Below the pieces are notes generated by a model, which was given only the letters and a program-made list of their open reading frames with translations, made no database searches and was not told where the DNA came from. 64,000 bases of DNA, taken from NCBI GenBank assembly GCA_052148435.1, contig JBKQIF010000130.1, forward strand, positions 1 through 64,000, given 5' to 3'. The stretch comes from JBEKYD01 sp052148435. GTDB taxonomy: Bacteria; Acidobacteriota; Terriglobia; Bryobacterales; Bryobacteraceae. Each line of letters starts with the position of its first letter. Position 1 is the first letter of the stretch. Positions 36,962-45,306 of this stretch are shown piece by piece. A program made the translations under genes and the position numbers.

Positions 36962-38560
36962 ATGGAACTTGGAGTTGACTTCGGGACTACTCGGATCGTG
37001 GTGGCGGCCGCGGACCGCGGCAATTACCCCCTTGCCGGTTTTGAGACTCCGGACGGGCAGATCAGGGAGTGGTTCCCGCCGCTGGTCGCCGTACGCAACC
37101 AGACCCGCCTTTTCGGATGGCAGGCCGCCGCGGTACAAGGAAACCGCGAGTGGACCGTGTTGAGGTCGCTCAAGCGGAGGCTCAAATCGGCCGGCACGGC
37201 CTCGGTGATCGACGTTGGCGGGCGCGAGATGCCGCTCACGGAACTGCTGGTGGAATTACTGGTCGCGCTGCGGCAAAGCCTGCGCCGGTCTTCCACCCTG
37301 AATCCGGCCGGCGGGGAAGCTTTGCAAGTCACCATCGGCGTCCCGGCCAACGCCAACAGCAACCAGCGGTTTCTCACCGCGGAAGCGTTCCGGTCGGCGG
37401 GCTTTCAGGTGCTGGGAATGCTCAACGAACCGTCCGCGGCGAGCATCGAATACGGCCACCGCCGGCGCGCCGAGAGAAAAGGGCAGCCACGCCATACCCT
37501 GCTGGTCTACGACTTGGGCGGAGGGACCTTCGATGCGTCGCTGGTGGATCTGGTCGAGGATACGCATACGGTGGTGGCGGCGGCCGGGTTATCCGACGTC
37601 GGCGGCGACGACTTCGACGAAATTCTGGCCGGGCTGGCGCTCGCGGCCGCGCCGGGGCCTGCCGCGGAACGGGAGTCGCTCACTGGGGCCGAGCAGTTCC
37701 GGCTGCTGGAGGAGTGCCGCGAACGGAAGGAGTCGCTCAACCCCAATACGCGAAAGGTGACCATCGATCTGGATCGGGTCCGGGAGGGTTGGGGTGAGGT
37801 AACGGTTCCGGTGAGTGCCTTCTATGAAGGCTGCCGGCCGCTGATCGACCGCACCGCCCGGGTGGTGGAACAATTGCTCGCCAGTCGCGCCGATGGCCCG
37901 ATCGAAACCTTATATGTTACCGGAGGCGGCAGCGAGCTGCCGGCGGTGGCGCGCGTGCTCAAGGAGAGCTTCGGCCGCTCGGTGCGGCGTTCGTCCTATA
38001 TGCGGTCGGCCACGGCGATCGGTCTGGCAATCGGCGCCGATGCGCGCTCCGGATACCGGCTGCGCGACCGCTTCACCCGGCACTTCGGCGTGTGGCGCGA
38101 AGCGGAGCATGGCCGGAAGGTGGCGTTCGACGTGCTGTTTCCACGCGGGCTCGGCCTGCCCGCGCCCGGAGCGCCTGCGCACCGCGTCCTGCGGTCGTAC
38201 GCTCCCGCCCATAACGTCGGCTGTTTCCGCTACGTCGAAGCCTCGCACCTGGACGCGGATGGTGAACCCGTGGGCGACCTGACGTTCTGGGACGAGATCC
38301 AGTTCCCCTTCGATCCTGGCTTGCGCGATGTGGCGGACCTCTCTTTGATTGCGGTGGAGCGCGGCGGCGAAGCGGCCCAGTCCCAGGTGGAAGAGGAGTA
38401 CTGGTGCGATGCGGGCGGCATGCTGAAGGTGAAAATTGCCAACCGTTCGGCCGGCTACAGCCGGGAGTTTGCGTTGGGACGCTGGTCGGAAAGCCCGCAG
38501 CCGTCCGCCGGACTGGCCGCGGCGCGCCGTCACCGCCTCGAGCGGCGTAATGCGAAATGA
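36962..38560 (+). CDS. Hsp70-family protein, short form
   Basis: 532 residues against about 640 for DnaK. The actin-like ATPase parts are intact: phosphate-1 ELGVDFGTTRIVVAA at the N-terminus, EPSAASIEYG, phosphate-2 VYDLGGGTFDASLVD (about 180-195) and adenosine motif VTGGGSELPAVARVLKESFG. Beyond about residue 370 the sequence departs from the DnaK substrate domain, though a beta-rich section (YVEASHLDADGEPVGDLTFW) remains. No dnaJ or grpE is adjacent. It is therefore probably a specialised Hsp70 relative, not the housekeeping chaperone. The ribosomal operon follows 133 bases downstream. Confidence 0.85.
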   Translation: MELGVDFGTTRIVVAAADRGNYPLAGFETPDGQIREWFPPLVAVRNQTRLFGWQAAAVQGNREWTVLRSLKRRLKSAGTASVIDVGGREMPLTELLVELLVALRQSLRRSSTLNPAGGEALQVTIGVPANANSNQRFLTAEAFRSAGFQVLGMLNEPSAASIEYGHRRRAERKGQPRHTLLVYDLGGGTFDASLVDLVEDTHTVVAAAGLSDVGGDDFDEILAGLALAAAPGPAAERESLTGAEQFRLLEECRERKESLNPNTRKVTIDLDRVREGWGEVTVPVSAFYEGCRPLIDRTARVVEQLLASRADGPIETLYVTGGGSELPAVARVLKESFGRSVRRSSYMRSATAIGLAIGADARSGYRLRDRFTRHFGVWREAEHGRKVAFDVLFPRGLGLPAPGAPAHRVLRSYAPAHNVGCFRYVEASHLDADGEPVGDLTFWDEIQFPFDPGLRDVADLSLIAVERGGEAAQSQVEEEYWCDAGGMLKVKIANRSAGYSREFALGRWSESPQPSAGLAAARRHRLERRNAK

Positions 38561-38599
38561 GCCGGGCGCGCCTTTCAGGCAGGAGCTTTTCCGCCGGGT

Positions 38600-38629
38600 T
38601 TGAAGTCGGTTGGCCGCTTGGTGTACACT
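38600..38629 (+). promoter_or_regulatory. Candidate promoter of rplU-rpmA-obgE
   Basis: TTGAAG (38600-38605), 18-base spacer, TACACT (38624-38629). The leader would be about 58 bases, ending in GAGGAAG before the rplU ATG. Confidence 0.45.
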
Positions 38630-38693
38630 GGAAGTTCACTCCAGCGGAGCCGAAGCGTTTGGTGTGTTCCGGCGCCCAAGACTGAGGAAGAGT

Positions 38694-38987
38694 ATGCACG
38701 CAATTGTGGAAACGGGCGGAAAGCAGTATCGCGTCGCGGCCGGCGACGTTATCCGCGTGGAAAAGCTTTCCGGCGAAATCGGATCCGAAGTGGAACTTCC
38801 CGTTAAAGTTGCCTTTGGCGACGGCGGGGAATTGATCTCCGGGGCTTCGGTAAAGGCAACCGTGGTGGGCGCCGACCGGGCGGATAAGATTCTGGTCTTC
38901 AAGTTCAAGCGCAAGAAGCAGTACAAGAAGACCATTGGGCATCGCCAGAGCTTTACCGCGTTGAAGGTAAGCGAGATTTTGGCGTAG
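38694..38987 (+). CDS. rplU: 50S ribosomal protein L21
   Basis: 97 residues from the ATG at 38694 (MHAIVETGGKQYRVAAGDVI), preceded by GAGGAAG; upstream codons of the open frame lie in the promoter. L21 binds 23S rRNA. The KYKRKKxYKKTxGHRQ block near the C-terminus reads FKRKKQYKKTIGHRQSFT, as expected. First gene of the classic rplU-rpmA-obgE cluster; rpmA follows after 12 bases. Confidence 0.97.
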   Translation: MHAIVETGGKQYRVAAGDVIRVEKLSGEIGSEVELPVKVAFGDGGELISGASVKATVVGADRADKILVFKFKRKKQYKKTIGHRQSFTALKVSEILA

Positions 38988-38999
38988 GCGGACGAGAGC

Positions 39000-39257
39000 A
39001 TGGCACACAAAAAAGGTTTAGGCAGTTCCAAGAACGGCCGCGATTCGAATGCGCAGCGGCTGGGTGTGAAGGTATTTGGCGGGCAACTGGTCCCGGGCGG
39101 CTCGATCATCGTGCGGCAGCGCGGAACCAAGATCAAGCCGGGCAGCAACGTGGGCTGGGGCAAGGACGATACGCTGTTTGCCAAAGTGACGGGCGTGGTG
39201 GAGTTTAAGGACCGTGGCCGCATGGGCAAGTTTGTCAGCGTGAACGCCGTGGCGTAG
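39000..39257 (+). CDS. rpmA: 50S ribosomal protein L27
   Basis: 85 residues beginning MAHKKGLGSSKNGRDSNAQR, the standard bacterial form whose N-terminal AHKKG tail reaches the peptidyl-transferase centre. There is no N-terminal extension of the Firmicutes type that needs protease processing. VGWGKDDTLFAKVTG is typical. It is followed by a strong terminator hairpin before obgE. Confidence 0.97.
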   Translation: MAHKKGLGSSKNGRDSNAQRLGVKVFGGQLVPGGSIIVRQRGTKIKPGSNVGWGKDDTLFAKVTGVVEFKDRGRMGKFVSVNAVA

Positions 39258-39316
39258 CTCGCGGCCGGGCCTGGACCGGCTCGATTGGCCGCAAATCCAA
39301 GAGTTTTTTCCTCCGG

Positions 39317-39348
39317 GCCGCCGGTGGCAACGCCGGCGGCTCTTTTTA
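39317..39348 (+). terminator. Terminator between rpmA and obgE
   Basis: GCCGCCGG (39317-39324) and CCGGCGGC (39333-39340), a perfect eight-base stem, followed by TCTTTTTAT. obgE starts only about 20 bases beyond, so it may attenuate instead of fully ending transcription, or obgE may have its own start. Confidence 0.75.
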
Positions 39349-39366
39349 TGTGGTTTAGCTTTTTCC

Positions 39367-40413
39367 ATGTTATTTCTCGACCAAGCACGCATCCTCGTCA
39401 AGGCCGGTGACGGCGGCAATGGCTGCATGGCGTTCCGGCGCGAGAAGTACGTTCCGCGCGGCGGCCCGTCGGGCGGCGATGGCGGACGCGGCGGCGACGT
39501 GACGCTGGTCGCCAGCAATCATCACAATACGCTGCTGCAGTTCAGCTACAACCCCGAGCACAAGGCCGAGCGCGGGCGCCACGGCGAAGGCAGCGACAGG
39601 ACCGGCGCCGACGGGCAATCGATCGAGGTGGAAGTGCCGGCGGGCACGGTGGTGTACGACGAGGAAACCGGTGAGCGCCTGGTGGATCTCGGCGAACCGG
39701 GGCAGCGGTACCTGGCGGCTCGCGGCGGCCGCGGCGGCCGTGGTAACGCCCGTTTCGCCACCGCCACGCACCAGGCTCCCACCGAGCACGAGCCGGGCCA
39801 TCCCGGCGGGGAAAGGCGTCTGCGGCTGGAACTGAAGCTGCTGGCCGACGTGGGCCTGGTGGGTTTTCCCAACGCCGGTAAGTCTACCCTGATTTCCCGC
39901 ATTTCCGCGGCGCGCCCCAAGATCGCCGACTACCCGTTTACCACGCTCGAACCAAACCTGGGGGTGGTGAAGCTGGACGATTTCCGCAGCTTCGTGGTAG
40001 CCGACATTCCGGGCTTGATCGAGGGTGCGCATCTGGGCCACGGGCTGGGCACGCAGTTCTTACGCCACATCGAGCGCACGCGGGTGCTGGCGCACCTGGT
40101 GGATGTCTCCGAAGAGAGCGGACGCGATCCGGTGAGCGATTTCCACGTCATCCTCGCCGAACTCGATAGTTTCAGCCCGGAATTACTGAAAAAGCCCATG
40201 CTGCTGGTCGCCACCAAGATCGACGTGGCGCAGGATGCGGGCCGGGTGGCCGCCCTGCGCGAACTGGCCGCGCTTCGCGGCCTGCCGTTTTTCGAGATCT
40301 CGAGCGTGACCGGACAGGGGCTCGAAGGCCTCCGGCGCGCCATGAGCGAGCACGCGCTGGCAAGGGGGGCGGACGATCACCTTTTGCCGCCTGTCAAGCC
40401 TCCCGCGGGGTGA
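39367..40413 (+). CDS. obgE: GTPase Obg/CgtA
   Basis: 348 residues. The Gly-rich Obg fold fills residues 1-158 (VKAGDGGNGCMAFRREKYVP; RGGRGGRGNARFATATHQAP). The GTPase follows: G1 GFPNAGKST at about 166-174, switch YPFTTLEPNLGVV, G3 DIPGLIEGA, G4 TKID. Obg binds the large ribosomal subunit late in assembly and links growth to ppGpp. The C-terminal OCT domain found in some homologues is absent, leaving only a short tail. It is convergent with the HutI-like gene. Confidence 0.96.
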   Translation: MLFLDQARILVKAGDGGNGCMAFRREKYVPRGGPSGGDGGRGGDVTLVASNHHNTLLQFSYNPEHKAERGRHGEGSDRTGADGQSIEVEVPAGTVVYDEETGERLVDLGEPGQRYLAARGGRGGRGNARFATATHQAPTEHEPGHPGGERRLRLELKLLADVGLVGFPNAGKSTLISRISAARPKIADYPFTTLEPNLGVVKLDDFRSFVVADIPGLIEGAHLGHGLGTQFLRHIERTRVLAHLVDVSEESGRDPVSDFHVILAELDSFSPELLKKPMLLVATKIDVAQDAGRVAALRELAALRGLPFFEISSVTGQGLEGLRRAMSEHALARGADDHLLPPVKPPAG

Positions 40414-40418
40414 CGGAC

Positions 40419-40446
40419 GACAGACGACGGAAAACCATCGTCTGTC
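40419..40446. terminator. Hairpin between convergent obgE and amidohydrolase genes
   Basis: GACAGACGA (40419-40427) pairs with TCGTCTGTC (40438-40446), a perfect nine-base stem. No T tract follows on either strand, so function as a terminator is uncertain. Confidence 0.4.
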
Positions 40447-40453
40447 CCCACGG

Positions 40454-41671
40454 CTATGCTTCGAGTCCCGCCTCGTTCACCGCCGGACCGCGCGCGACGA
40501 TGCCCTCGCGGTAGACGATTTCACCCCGCCGCAGGGTGCTATGAACCAGGTTCAGTCCGAGATGTCGCGAGAGTTCCCGATAGTCGGAGATATTGAGAAT
40601 CAGCAAATCGGCCGACTTGCCGATTTCGAGCGATCCGCTCGTGGCGGCAAAACCCGCCACGCAGGCGGCGTTGAAGGTGGCCGCGGTCAAGGCCTCCTCC
40701 GGCGACATGCCCAGGACCGCGCCAGCCATCGCCACCGCGGTTTGCATGTTGAGGCTGCCGCCGGTGCCCGGACGATAGCCGGAAGCCAGCGCCACCGGAA
40801 CTCCCGCCTGGATAAAGGCGCGGGCGGCCGCCGAACGCCCCTTGTCGCAGAAGTACGACCCGGGCGTCAGCGTGGCGATGGCGCCGGTGGCGGCCAGTTC
40901 GCCCGCCAATGCGGCGGAGGCTTGCTCCAGGTGACTGATTTCCACCACCGGCACTTCGGCCGCCGCGCGAATCGCGGTGTCGGCCCCGACGCCGCGCGCG
41001 TGCAAACGATAGGAGACTCCTATGTTACTGGCCAGGCGGAGTTGGCGATATAACTCCTCCGGCGCTAACTCCTCGGAATTCCATGTAAACACTACCGCGG
41101 GAGCCTCCCGTCCCATCGAGTACCGTCGCAGGACGGACTCCAGCGTGTCCGGCGAAGCCGATGAACGCAACTCCACCAGCAGCGCTTCGGATAAGCTCAG
41201 GGGCTCATCCTGCAGTGCCAGGAAAACGCGCTGAACCTTGGATTCCACTCTCGGGTCGTGGCTGCCCGTGGTCAGAAGTTGCGCGGCGGTGGTGCCGTGC
41301 CGGATCATGGTTTGAATGAGAGTCCGAACTCGGGCGGCGTGCCTCTTCCACGTGACGGAAAGCAGTTCGCGGGCAGTCACGTCGCCTTGGCCCGACCATG
41401 GGGTCGCGGAAAACGGGTGGACATGGCAATCGACAAAGCCGGGAATGACGACCCGGCCGGTGGCATCGATAACATTGGCGCGGCGCGCCGCCGCCAGGTT
41501 TTCAACCCGCCGGCTGGGGCCGACCTCGGCGCACACTCCGTTGCGAATCAGGAGTGCACCATCTGAAATTGACTGGACTTGTTGCAGCTCTACGCCGCGA
41601 CGCGGACGTTGGGGACCGCGCAACGTGACTAATTGCCTGGCCCCGCGAATTAGGATAGTACCTGTCCCCAT
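40454..41671 (-). CDS. HutI-like amidohydrolase with altered active site
   Basis: 405 residues resembling imidazolonepropionase: VVIPGFVDCHVHPFSATPWS holds the HxH metal pair, further histidines occur in YRLHARGVG and VEISHLEQAS, and the tail SDYRELSRHLGLNLVHSTLR copies the HutI C-terminal block. The catalytic Asp expected in the 'TDxNPG' segment is replaced: the sequence is LASGYRPGTGGSLNMQTAVA. No other hut genes are nearby. It may be a HutI paralogue with changed chemistry. It is cytoplasmic (no signal peptide) and divergent from the pseudouridine synthase gene. Confidence 0.82.
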   Translation of the reverse strand: MGTGTILIRGARQLVTLRGPQRPRRGVELQQVQSISDGALLIRNGVCAEVGPSRRVENLAAARRANVIDATGRVVIPGFVDCHVHPFSATPWSGQGDVTARELLSVTWKRHAARVRTLIQTMIRHGTTAAQLLTTGSHDPRVESKVQRVFLALQDEPLSLSEALLVELRSSASPDTLESVLRRYSMGREAPAVVFTWNSEELAPEELYRQLRLASNIGVSYRLHARGVGADTAIRAAAEVPVVEISHLEQASAALAGELAATGAIATLTPGSYFCDKGRSAAARAFIQAGVPVALASGYRPGTGGSLNMQTAVAMAGAVLGMSPEEALTAATFNAACVAGFAATSGSLEIGKSADLLILNISDYRELSRHLGLNLVHSTLRRGEIVYREGIVARGPAVNEAGLEA

Positions 41672-41692
41672 TATCTGGGCAAACTCCAGATA
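41672..41692. promoter_or_regulatory. Operator-like inverted repeat between divergent genes
   Basis: TATCTGG (41672-41678) and CCAGATA (41686-41692) form a perfect seven-base inverted repeat right before the HutI-like start codon and 24 bases from the pseudouridine synthase ATG. A regulator bound here could affect both genes. Confidence 0.35.
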
Positions 41693-41715
41693 CAGAGTAA
41701 CTCCTAAAATGTAAA

Positions 41716-42465
41716 ATGCATAAAGTTATTCACGTTCGTATAACCAAGGGTGAACGCCCGCTGAAATCACTAGAGAGAGTGTTTTCCAAGGCGGGAGTTG
41801 CCTCGCGATCGGAAGCGCGAAGCTGGATTTCGGGAGGCCGAGTCCGCGTCAACGGTAAGTCGATCCGCAATCCGGACTACTGGGTAGACCTGGAGCGGGA
41901 CCGGGTAACTCTGGACAATAAGCCTCTGCGTGAAGCCGGCAAGCGATATATCTTGCTTTATAAACCGAAAGGGTATCTGACGACGCATCGCGATACCGAA
42001 GGCCGTCCAACGGTCTACGATCTGGTGTCCGACGCTGGGGTTTGGCTGGTGCCGGTCGGACGTCTCGATCTGGATACAAGCGGCTTGCTTTTAATGACGA
42101 ACGATACCGGACTTGCGGATAGGATCGCCGATCCCGAGAGAAAAGTCCCCAAGATCTATCAGGTCAAAGCCGCGACGCTGCTGTCCGACGAACAGTTGGA
42201 GCAACTGCGGCAGGGAGTTCCGCTCAGCGACGGGCCGACCCGGCCGGCCCAGGTGCGGCGCCTCCGCGACGGCGGCCGGCACACTCACCTGGAGCTGACC
42301 ATCGCCGAGGGACGCAATCGCCAGGTCCGCAGAATGCTCGAAGCCGTCGGCAGCAGGGTGCTGAAGCTGGTGCGGACGGCCATCGGCCCGCTTCGCCTGG
42401 GTGAGCTGCCTATCGGCAAGTGGCGCGATCTGACCGCGGAAGAAGTGCGCCTGCTGGGTGGTTGA
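41716..42465 (+). CDS. Pseudouridine synthase, RsuA/RluB/RluE family
   Basis: 249 residues. An S4 RNA-binding domain (SLERVFSKAGVASRSEARSW; GRVRVNGKSI; about 18-65) is followed by the catalytic domain with GRLDLDTSGLLLMTND, whose Asp is the nucleophile, and the family C-terminal motif EGRNRQVRRMLEAVG. It modifies uridines in 16S or 23S rRNA; RluB-like specificity is most likely from overall layout but not certain. TAAAAT (41705-41710) lies just five bases before the ATG. Confidence 0.92.
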   Translation: MHKVIHVRITKGERPLKSLERVFSKAGVASRSEARSWISGGRVRVNGKSIRNPDYWVDLERDRVTLDNKPLREAGKRYILLYKPKGYLTTHRDTEGRPTVYDLVSDAGVWLVPVGRLDLDTSGLLLMTNDTGLADRIADPERKVPKIYQVKAATLLSDEQLEQLRQGVPLSDGPTRPAQVRRLRDGGRHTHLELTIAEGRNRQVRRMLEAVGSRVLKLVRTAIGPLRLGELPIGKWRDLTAEEVRLLGG

Positions 42466-42536
42466 GAGACGCGTCCGGAGGAGACGGAAGGCAGTAGCCG
42501 GCAGCCGAGGGTGCGCTTCCGGCTGCTGGCCGCGGG

Positions 42537-43610
42537 TTACCTCGTGTACCACTTCAGGCTGACTGCCACCGAGCCCAGAAAGCCGGTCTGAAAGTATGGA
42601 GCCTTGGTGGAAGTCTTGTAGTCGTAAAGCTTGCCGCCCACACCCAGCTCCAGTTGACCCAGGATGCGGTAATTGATGGAAGCGTCGGTGTCGACCACGG
42701 TGAAGTGATGCGGCACAAAGAAGCCGGCGCCATTGGTTTCCACCCGCAAACGCGGCGTCACGTAATAGGACAGGCCGACGCCCAGGGCCGGCGAAAGAAA
42801 CCATCTGGTGCCGCTCGTCTGGAAGGTGAGAGCTTGTCCGCTGGAATTCGTGAGGGCATTGCCGGCGGCGTCGTACAGCGGCTGGGTGGGGGCATCGAAA
42901 GCGCTGCGGACCGTCACGTAGTGGAGCTGGTACAGCGTATGCAGGCGAATCTTGCGGCTTTCCACCGGATAGGGCCACGTCAGGTATTCGTACGACAGCT
43001 TGACGTCGCGGAGCTGGTAATCGCTGGACATGAGCCAGCCGGAATTGTAGTTCGAGCTGAAGAGCGTCAGCGGGGTGGCCGCGGTAAAATCGCCCGCCGC
43101 CCGGGTTTCGAAACCGGAAAGGCGAAGGAAATTGTGCAACCCGATCGCCATGCCGAATTCCGCGCCGATCGCATATTTCGGCGTGCCGGCCATGGTCACC
43201 TTCGAGAGGTTCGTGTAGTTGGATCCGGTGCCTTTGTTGAAGGTGGGCTGTTGCCGGGGAATCCATCCGGTGAAGCCGAACCACCAGCCGGATTCGCCGG
43301 GGAGGCGCACGTCGGGATACTTGGGCAGCTCCGGCGCCGCCTGCACGATCGGGCCGCCGGGAGCGCCCGAAGATTGCTGGGGCTGTTGGGGTGCGGGCGG
43401 CTGCTGGGGTGGCGTCTGGGGCCCATCGGCGCTGGATGGATCGGCCGGGGTATTGGCTCCGGAATTGGCTCCGGCATCGGCCCGGGCGTCGGCTTGGTCG
43501 AGGCCGCTGGCGGGCGCGGAAGAGACCGTCTGCGGCGCCGCCTGCAACCCTCCCCCACCGCTCCACCAGAGCAGCGAAACACAGAACATGCCGTTTGCCA
43601 GAATCTTCAC
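42537..43610 (-). CDS. Outer-membrane beta-barrel protein with Pro/Gln-rich linker
   Basis: 357 residues from a GTG at 43610, chosen because GAGG lies five bases upstream and the product then opens with a signal peptide (KILANGMFCVSLLWWSGGGGLQA). An in-frame ATG at 43685 would bury that signal. A low-complexity Ala/Pro/Gln linker (about residues 30-95) leads to a beta-rich domain with alternating aromatic and polar residues (SGWWFGFTGW; YQLRDVKLSYEYLTW; LELGVGGKLYDY) ending ...VSLKWYTR. An outer-membrane barrel is inferred. I cannot name the family. Confidence 0.7.
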   Translation of the reverse strand: MKILANGMFCVSLLWWSGGGGLQAAPQTVSSAPASGLDQADARADAGANSGANTPADPSSADGPQTPPQQPPAPQQPQQSSGAPGGPIVQAAPELPKYPDVRLPGESGWWFGFTGWIPRQQPTFNKGTGSNYTNLSKVTMAGTPKYAIGAEFGMAIGLHNFLRLSGFETRAAGDFTAATPLTLFSSNYNSGWLMSSDYQLRDVKLSYEYLTWPYPVESRKIRLHTLYQLHYVTVRSAFDAPTQPLYDAAGNALTNSSGQALTFQTSGTRWFLSPALGVGLSYYVTPRLRVETNGAGFFVPHHFTVVDTDASINYRILGQLELGVGGKLYDYKTSTKAPYFQTGFLGSVAVSLKWYTR

Positions 43611-43915
43611 GTACGCCTCGAAAGTTTTCAGAATGTGCGGCCCCACCGGACGTGCCAAAGATCGGCAGTGCATCTGTCCGTCCAAACCGTCCGCAGCGTG
43701 GTGCCGCTCTCCTATTTTGCCTCAAGCGGCGCGCTTCCCGCTTGCCTTTAAGCGACGGAGATCCGTGGTGAGCCCGCACAGGTGTGCCGGCATGGGACGG
43801 GTGATCGGTTTGTGTCGTCCGTCAAGCGGCCGCGGACTGGCGAGGGCCCGACAGACCACCAAGAGCGATGGTCCGTCCCATTATTTTTTTCGTAACCTTT
43901 TCGCGCCGCGGTGGT
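43611..43915. other. Gap before the ECF sigma operon
   Basis: No gene seen. ATGGGACGG (43792-43800) and CCGTCCCAT (43873-43881) are perfect inverted nine-base repeats 72 bases apart, the second running into ATTTTTTT. GTAACC (43892-43897) close before the sigma start could be an ECF-type -35 for autoregulation; the match is weak. Confidence 0.35.
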
Positions 43916-44482
43916 ATGGATAACGTAAGCAAACGGATGGAGGACGAACAAATCATGCGGGAGGTGAGCGCCGGTGACGTGGCGCGGCTCGAAGTGCTCT
44001 TCGAACGGCACCACCGCGCGCTATTTCAGTTCTTTCTGCACCAGACCGGGAATCGCGCCACCAGCGAGGACCTGGTGCAGGAGGTGTTCTTCCGCATCCT
44101 GAAGTACCGGCACACCTGGAAGCCGGGAACGGGATTCCGCGCCTGGCTGTTTCAAATCGGCCGTAACGCCTGGAGGGACCACGCGGGGCGGCATCCGGCG
44201 GAAATTGCGTTACCGGAAACCATGGAAAGCTTCGCCAGCGCGGCGCCTTCTCCGGCGCGCCAGGCCGAGGACCGCGAGGACACCGAATTTCTGCGCCGGG
44301 CGCTGGCCTCCATGCCGGCGGAGAAAAAGGAAGTGCTGATTCTGAGCCGCTTTCTAGACATGAAGTATGACGAAATTGCCGCCGCCCTGGAATGCGAAGT
44401 GGGGACGGTGAAGGTGCGGGTGTATCGCGCATTGCGCGAATTGGGCGAGCGCTTCTTTGCGCTTCGCGGAGAACGGGCATGA
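43916..44482 (+). CDS. ECF-type RNA polymerase sigma factor
   Basis: 188 residues from the ATG at 43916; a second ATG at 43937 is possible. Region 2 is seen in LFERHHRALFQFFLHQTGNR and SEDLVQEVFFRILKYRHTW, with FRAWLFQIGRNAWRDH as 2.4. Region 4 is seen in MPAEKKEVLILSRFLDMKYD and CEVGTVKVRVYRALREL, the helix that reads the -35. It overlaps the anti-sigma gene by four bases (ATGA), which couples their synthesis. Confidence 0.93.
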   Translation: MDNVSKRMEDEQIMREVSAGDVARLEVLFERHHRALFQFFLHQTGNRATSEDLVQEVFFRILKYRHTWKPGTGFRAWLFQIGRNAWRDHAGRHPAEIALPETMESFASAAPSPARQAEDREDTEFLRRALASMPAEKKEVLILSRFLDMKYDEIAAALECEVGTVKVRVYRALRELGERFFALRGERA

Positions 44483-45306
44483 CGGATTGCGATCATTACC
44501 GGCAACAGATTCCGGAATGCTTGGCCGGCTGGCTGGACAAGGCGGCGCGGGAGCTCCTGGTGGAACATCTGGAAGGTTGCTCCGGCTGCCGCGCCGAGCT
44601 GGCGGCCATGGGAAGAGTGTGGAGAGGGATGGAGGCGCTCGGCGGCGAAGAGCCCGGGCCGGAGTTGGGAGCGCGGTTCCGGGAAACCCTGAACGCCTTT
44701 GCGGCGGGGTTGGCACAGGCTGATCGCGAGCCGCCCAAGCGCCCGCGTTGGTGGAGGTGGACGCCGCGTCCGGTCTGGCAGGTGGCTTGCGCCGTGGGGC
44801 TTCTCGCCATCGGCCTGGCGGGCGGACGGTTTCTGCCGGTCGAGCGAACGCCGGATATCTCCGTGACGCAGCTCCAGGGACAAGTGGAGAATTTGCGCCA
44901 ACTGGTGTCCCTGGCCATGCTGAACCAGTCTTCGCCCGGCTCCCGCCTGGAGGGCGTAGTTTATGCCCAGCAACTGGCCCGTCCCGATAACGACGTCGAG
45001 CAGGCGCTCGTCCAGGCCGCCCGCCGGGATCCGAATGTCAACGTGCGCCTGGCGGCGGTGGATGGGCTTAGCCGCTACGGCTCCGTCCCGGCGGTGCGCC
45101 GCACCCTGGCGGACGGACTAATGGGCGAGGAATCGCCGTTGGTGCAAGTGGCGTTGATCGAATTTCTGGTGAGCGCGAACGCGCGCGATTGCGCCGTAGA
45201 AATGAAACAACTCGCCGCCTCGCCCGACGCCGAGCCAATTGTGCGGCAGCGGGCCGAGTGGGGCTTGAAACAACTGGGACTTTCGGAAAAGGAGATCGCA
45301 AAATGA
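44479..45306 (+). CDS. Zinc-finger anti-sigma factor with HEAT-like periplasmic domain
   Basis: 275 residues. The anti-sigma domain has a ZAS-type H-x3-C-x2-C (His 30, Cys 34, Cys 37; VEHLEGCSGCRAEL). One membrane helix follows at about 95-113 (VWQVACAVGLLAIGLAGGRF). The C-terminal part is HEAT-like: VEQALVQAARRDPNVNVRLA, then RRTLADGLMGEESPLVQVAL, unusual for an anti-sigma factor and probably a protein-sensing surface. It sits between the sigma gene and the DUF4097 genes with overlapping codons at both ends. Confidence 0.88.
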   Translation: MTDCDHYRQQIPECLAGWLDKAARELLVEHLEGCSGCRAELAAMGRVWRGMEALGGEEPGPELGARFRETLNAFAAGLAQADREPPKRPRWWRWTPRPVWQVACAVGLLAIGLAGGRFLPVERTPDISVTQLQGQVENLRQLVSLAMLNQSSPGSRLEGVVYAQQLARPDNDVEQALVQAARRDPNVNVRLAAVDGLSRYGSVPAVRRTLADGLMGEESPLVQVALIEFLVSANARDCAVEMKQLAASPDAEPIVRQRAEWGLKQLGLSEKEIAK

